A DNA stretch of 8,533 bases, taken from assembly GCA_021818605.1 (NCBI GenBank), contig JAKAUH010000719.1, positions 1 through 8,533 of the forward strand. The letters run 5' to 3'. This document shows positions 7,234-8,533 of this stretch, piece by piece. Within the stretch, counting starts at the first letter, position 1; every line of letters begins with the position of its first letter. The notes under the pieces are model-generated. The model saw only the letters and a program-made list of their open reading frames with translations, searched no databases and had not been told where the DNA came from. This DNA comes from Planctomycetota bacterium. Lineage in GTDB: Bacteria > Planctomycetota > Planctomycetia > Isosphaerales > Isosphaeraceae. Made by a program: the position numbers and the translations under genes.

Positions 7234-7258
7234 GGGCGTTGAGGGGATGGGCGGTGGG
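7234..7258 (+). other. Putative G-quadruplex motif in the MFS leader
   Basis: G-tracts at 7234-7236, 7243-7246, 7249-7251 and 7256-7258 with loops of 6, 2 and 4 bases fit the G3+N1-7 pattern on the plus strand, which is the template for the transporter gene. It overlaps the left arm of the operator-like palindrome. Confidence 0.35.
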
Positions 7259-7272
7259 AACTTCCCATTGTA
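7255..7272 (-). promoter_or_regulatory. Candidate promoter -10 with adjoining operator palindrome for the MFS gene
   Basis: On the minus strand TACAAT (7267-7272) matches the -10 consensus at five of six positions. Immediately downstream, sharing base 7267, is the perfect 6+1+6 inverted repeat TGGGAACTTCCCA (plus strand, 7255-7267). A start of transcription about seven bases after the -10 would fall inside the palindrome, the classic place for a repressor. The -35 is poor (TGTCCA at 16 bases). No regulator gene lies in the window, so the binding protein is unknown. Confidence 0.45.
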
Positions 7273-7406
7273 CGGAGGTCGACAAGCCTGGACACGGCCA
7301 GGGCCGCCGGGGCTCGCCGCCCGCGCTGGTTTCGAGGCTCGCAAATCGTTCGCCGCTGTCGTATCGTATCGTGGGGCAGGGGACGTGGATGTCGGCACGT
7401 GGTAAT

Positions 7407-7428
7407 GGGGCGCGGCTTTGGCCGCCCC
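7407..7428 (+). other. GC-rich hairpin in the leader of the isomerase gene
   Basis: GGGGC pairs with GCCCC and, after a two-base bulge, GGC pairs with GCC around a TTTG loop. It ends 15 bases before the ribosome binding site and so would lie in the 5' untranslated region if transcription starts upstream. There is no U-run, so it is not a standard terminator. Such stems arise easily at this GC content. Confidence 0.3.
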
Positions 7429-7443
7429 GCGTGCCCGGGACCG

Positions 7444-7448
7444 GGAGG
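7444..7448 (+). promoter_or_regulatory. Ribosome binding site of the isomerase-like gene
   Basis: GGAGG with an 8-base spacer to ATG 7457. It decides the start against the in-frame ATG at 7418, which has no such site and would add an Arg-rich, unnatural extension ahead of the Tat signal. Confidence 0.82.
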
Positions 7449-7456
7449 AACGCGCG

Positions 7457-8419
7457 ATGAATCGGACGACGCAGGACGAAGGGCAGCCGGCGCGGGGCGA
7501 GGCGAGCACGCGGCGCGGGATGCTCAGGCAGACGGCCGCCGGCGCGGTGGCCGCGGCGATCGGGACGGGCAGGGGAGTTCCGGCCATGGCGGACGATCAG
7601 GGGCCGACGTCCGCCGAGCGGGCGGTGAAGAACGGGCGGATCAAGCAGTCGATCGTCTACTGGTGCTTCGAAACGCACTGGGACATGCCCCGCGCCATCC
7701 AGGTCGCCAAACAGCTCGGCTGCGTCAGCATCGAGCTGATGGCGCCGAAGTTCTTCCCGATGATCAAGGAAGCCGGGTTGTCGTGCGCCATCGGGACGAT
7801 CGACATGTCCCCCGATCGCCCGTTCACCAAGGGCTTCAACAACCCCAAATATCGCGACCAGGTGCTCAAGGCCACCCGCGAGGCGATCGACGCCTGTGCC
7901 GAGCACGGATTCAAGAAGGTGATCTGCTTCACCGGCATGCGCGAGGATATCCCCGACGACGTCGGCGCCAACAACTGCGTCGAGGGATTCAAGCAGATCG
8001 TCGGCCACGCCGAGAAGAAGGGCGTGACGCTCTGCCTGGAGATGCTCAACTCACGGGTGACCTCGCACCCGATGAAGGGGCACCCGGGCTATCAAGGGGA
8101 TCACACCGAGTACTGTGTCGATATCATCAAGCGCGTTGGATCATCGCACCTGAAGCTTTTGTTCGACATCTACCACGTGCAGATCATGGACGGCGACGTG
8201 ATCAGCCGGATTCGCCAGCACAAGGACGTCATCGGCCACGTGCACACCGCCGGCAACCCGGGCCGCGGCGAGCTGGACGACAAGCAGGAGATCAACTACA
8301 GGCCGATCATGGAGGCGCTCCTGGAGATCGGCTACGATGGCCACGTCGGCCAGGAGTTCATCCCGACCCGCGACCCGCTGGAGGGCCTGCGGCAGGCGGT
8401 GAGCCTGTGTGACGTTTGA
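7457..8419 (+). CDS. Tat-exported TIM-barrel sugar isomerase/epimerase (hydroxypyruvate isomerase-like)
   Basis: A 320-residue member of the AP-endonuclease-2-like TIM-barrel family (sugar phosphate isomerase/epimerase; closest in character to hydroxypyruvate isomerase). Residues 18-36 carry a Tat-like signal STRRGML (R19, R20) followed by an alanine-rich hydrophobic core, with VPAMA before a likely cleavage near 45, so a periplasmic location is predicted. The barrel starts at QSIVYWCFETHWDM (64-77). The four metal-site positions of the family appear as E195 (in CLEMLN), D237 (in FDIYH), H263 (in GHVHTAG) and E300 (in VGQEF). The tract GNPGRGELDDKQEINY (266-281) is typical of the hydroxypyruvate isomerase branch. 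The third ligand is His, as in tagatose/psicose epimerases; as I recall, E. coli Hyi has Gln there, so the exact substrate is open. It is followed after 13 bases by another gene for an exported or membrane protein, likely in the same operon. Confidence 0.88.
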   Translation: MNRTTQDEGQPARGEASTRRGMLRQTAAGAVAAAIGTGRGVPAMADDQGPTSAERAVKNGRIKQSIVYWCFETHWDMPRAIQVAKQLGCVSIELMAPKFFPMIKEAGLSCAIGTIDMSPDRPFTKGFNNPKYRDQVLKATREAIDACAEHGFKKVICFTGMREDIPDDVGANNCVEGFKQIVGHAEKKGVTLCLEMLNSRVTSHPMKGHPGYQGDHTEYCVDIIKRVGSSHLKLLFDIYHVQIMDGDVISRIRQHKDVIGHVHTAGNPGRGELDDKQEINYRPIMEALLEIGYDGHVGQEFIPTRDPLEGLRQAVSLCDV

Positions 8420-8432
8420 CGAAGGGGCCGCC

Positions 8433-8533
8433 ATGGGCACGCGAGCCGGTATGGTGCGGGTAGCGAGTCCAATTGCGGCCGGGGTTGCGACCGCGCTCCT
8501 GATCCTGGGGGCGTGGAATCCCCTGTATGCTCG
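8433..8533 (+). CDS. N-terminal fragment of an exported or membrane protein
   Basis: The first 33 codons of a gene that leaves the window at the right edge. GAAGGGG at 8421-8427 is a good ribosome binding site for ATG 8433, and the gap to the isomerase stop is 13 bases, so the two genes are probably co-transcribed. The peptide has a basic start (R4, R9), a hydrophobic core around IAAGVATALLILGAW (14-28) and PLYA before the end, which looks like a Sec signal peptide with cleavage after about residue 33, or a first membrane helix. The mature protein is outside the window and I cannot name it. An in-frame ATG at 8451 is a less likely start. Confidence 0.65.
   Translation, partial: MGTRAGMVRVASPIAAGVATALLILGAWNPLYA

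Noticed and set aside
7215..7295. 27-residue N-terminal extension of the transporter
   Set aside because: It would run through the AGGAG site, the palindrome and the -10 box, and its sequence is low in hydrophobic or family-like residues.
7359..7372. Short repeat TCGTATCGTATCGT in the divergent region
   Set aside because: Only about two and a half units of five bases, with no suitable -35 partner; not enough to call a promoter or operator.
7399..8412. Plus-strand frame of 337 codons overlapping the isomerase gene
   Set aside because: It is a frame-shifted shadow rich in Arg, Gly and Ala; the other frame contains the metal ligands and a good ribosome binding site.
8427..8436. GCCGCCATGG context at the last start, like a eukaryotic Kozak sequence
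   Set aside because: Coincidence of a GC-rich leader; the GAAGGGG site explains initiation.

Overview
The window reads as a piece of a high-GC planctomycete chromosome, most likely order Isosphaerales (a Singulisphaera, Paludisphaera or Tautonia-like organism). The strongest reason is the tandem of a cytochrome-c-bearing PSD1 protein (PSCyt1, DUF1549 and DUF1553 domains) with a Tat-exported DUF1501 protein, a pairing that is expanded in Planctomycetes. The DUF4058 protein and the weak or absent Shine-Dalgarno signals at some starts fit as well. The assignment to order is inference.

Layout. Bases 1-173 hold the 3' end of a plus-strand gene of unknown function, which converges on a long minus-strand block. 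Read in the direction of transcription, the block contains a 14-helix DHA2-type MFS transporter (7214-5595), two small overlapping uncharacterised genes (5453-5232 and 5268-4918), a DUF4058 protein (4853-4062), the PSD1 cytochrome protein (4022-1665) and the DUF1501 protein (1675-206). The PSD1 stop and the DUF1501 start overlap by 11 bases, and other gaps after the small pair are 64 and 39 bases, so the last four or five genes could be one transcript. A 242-base divergent region (7215-7456) separates the transporter from a plus-strand operon: a Tat-signal TIM-barrel isomerase/epimerase resembling hydroxypyruvate isomerase (7457-8419), then, 13 bases later, the start of another exported or membrane protein that runs off the window at 8533.

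Functions. PSD1 and DUF1501 proteins are exported partners in planctomycetes whose biochemical role is not established. The isomerase-like gene probably belongs to extracytoplasmic carbohydrate metabolism. The transporter is a probable drug or metabolite exporter, and a perfect 6+1+6 palindrome abuts a good -10 box in front of it, so it may be under local repressor control.

Most of the window is ordinary planctomycete gene content. No mobile element, CRISPR array, tRNA or rRNA was seen. The points most worth checking are an apparent +1 frameshift in a G-run inside the first small gene, which also serves as ribosome-binding region of the second; the uncharacterised small-gene pair itself; the transporter operator; and three G-quadruplex motifs on the template strand at gene starts. 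No intergenic stretch exceeds 300 bases.
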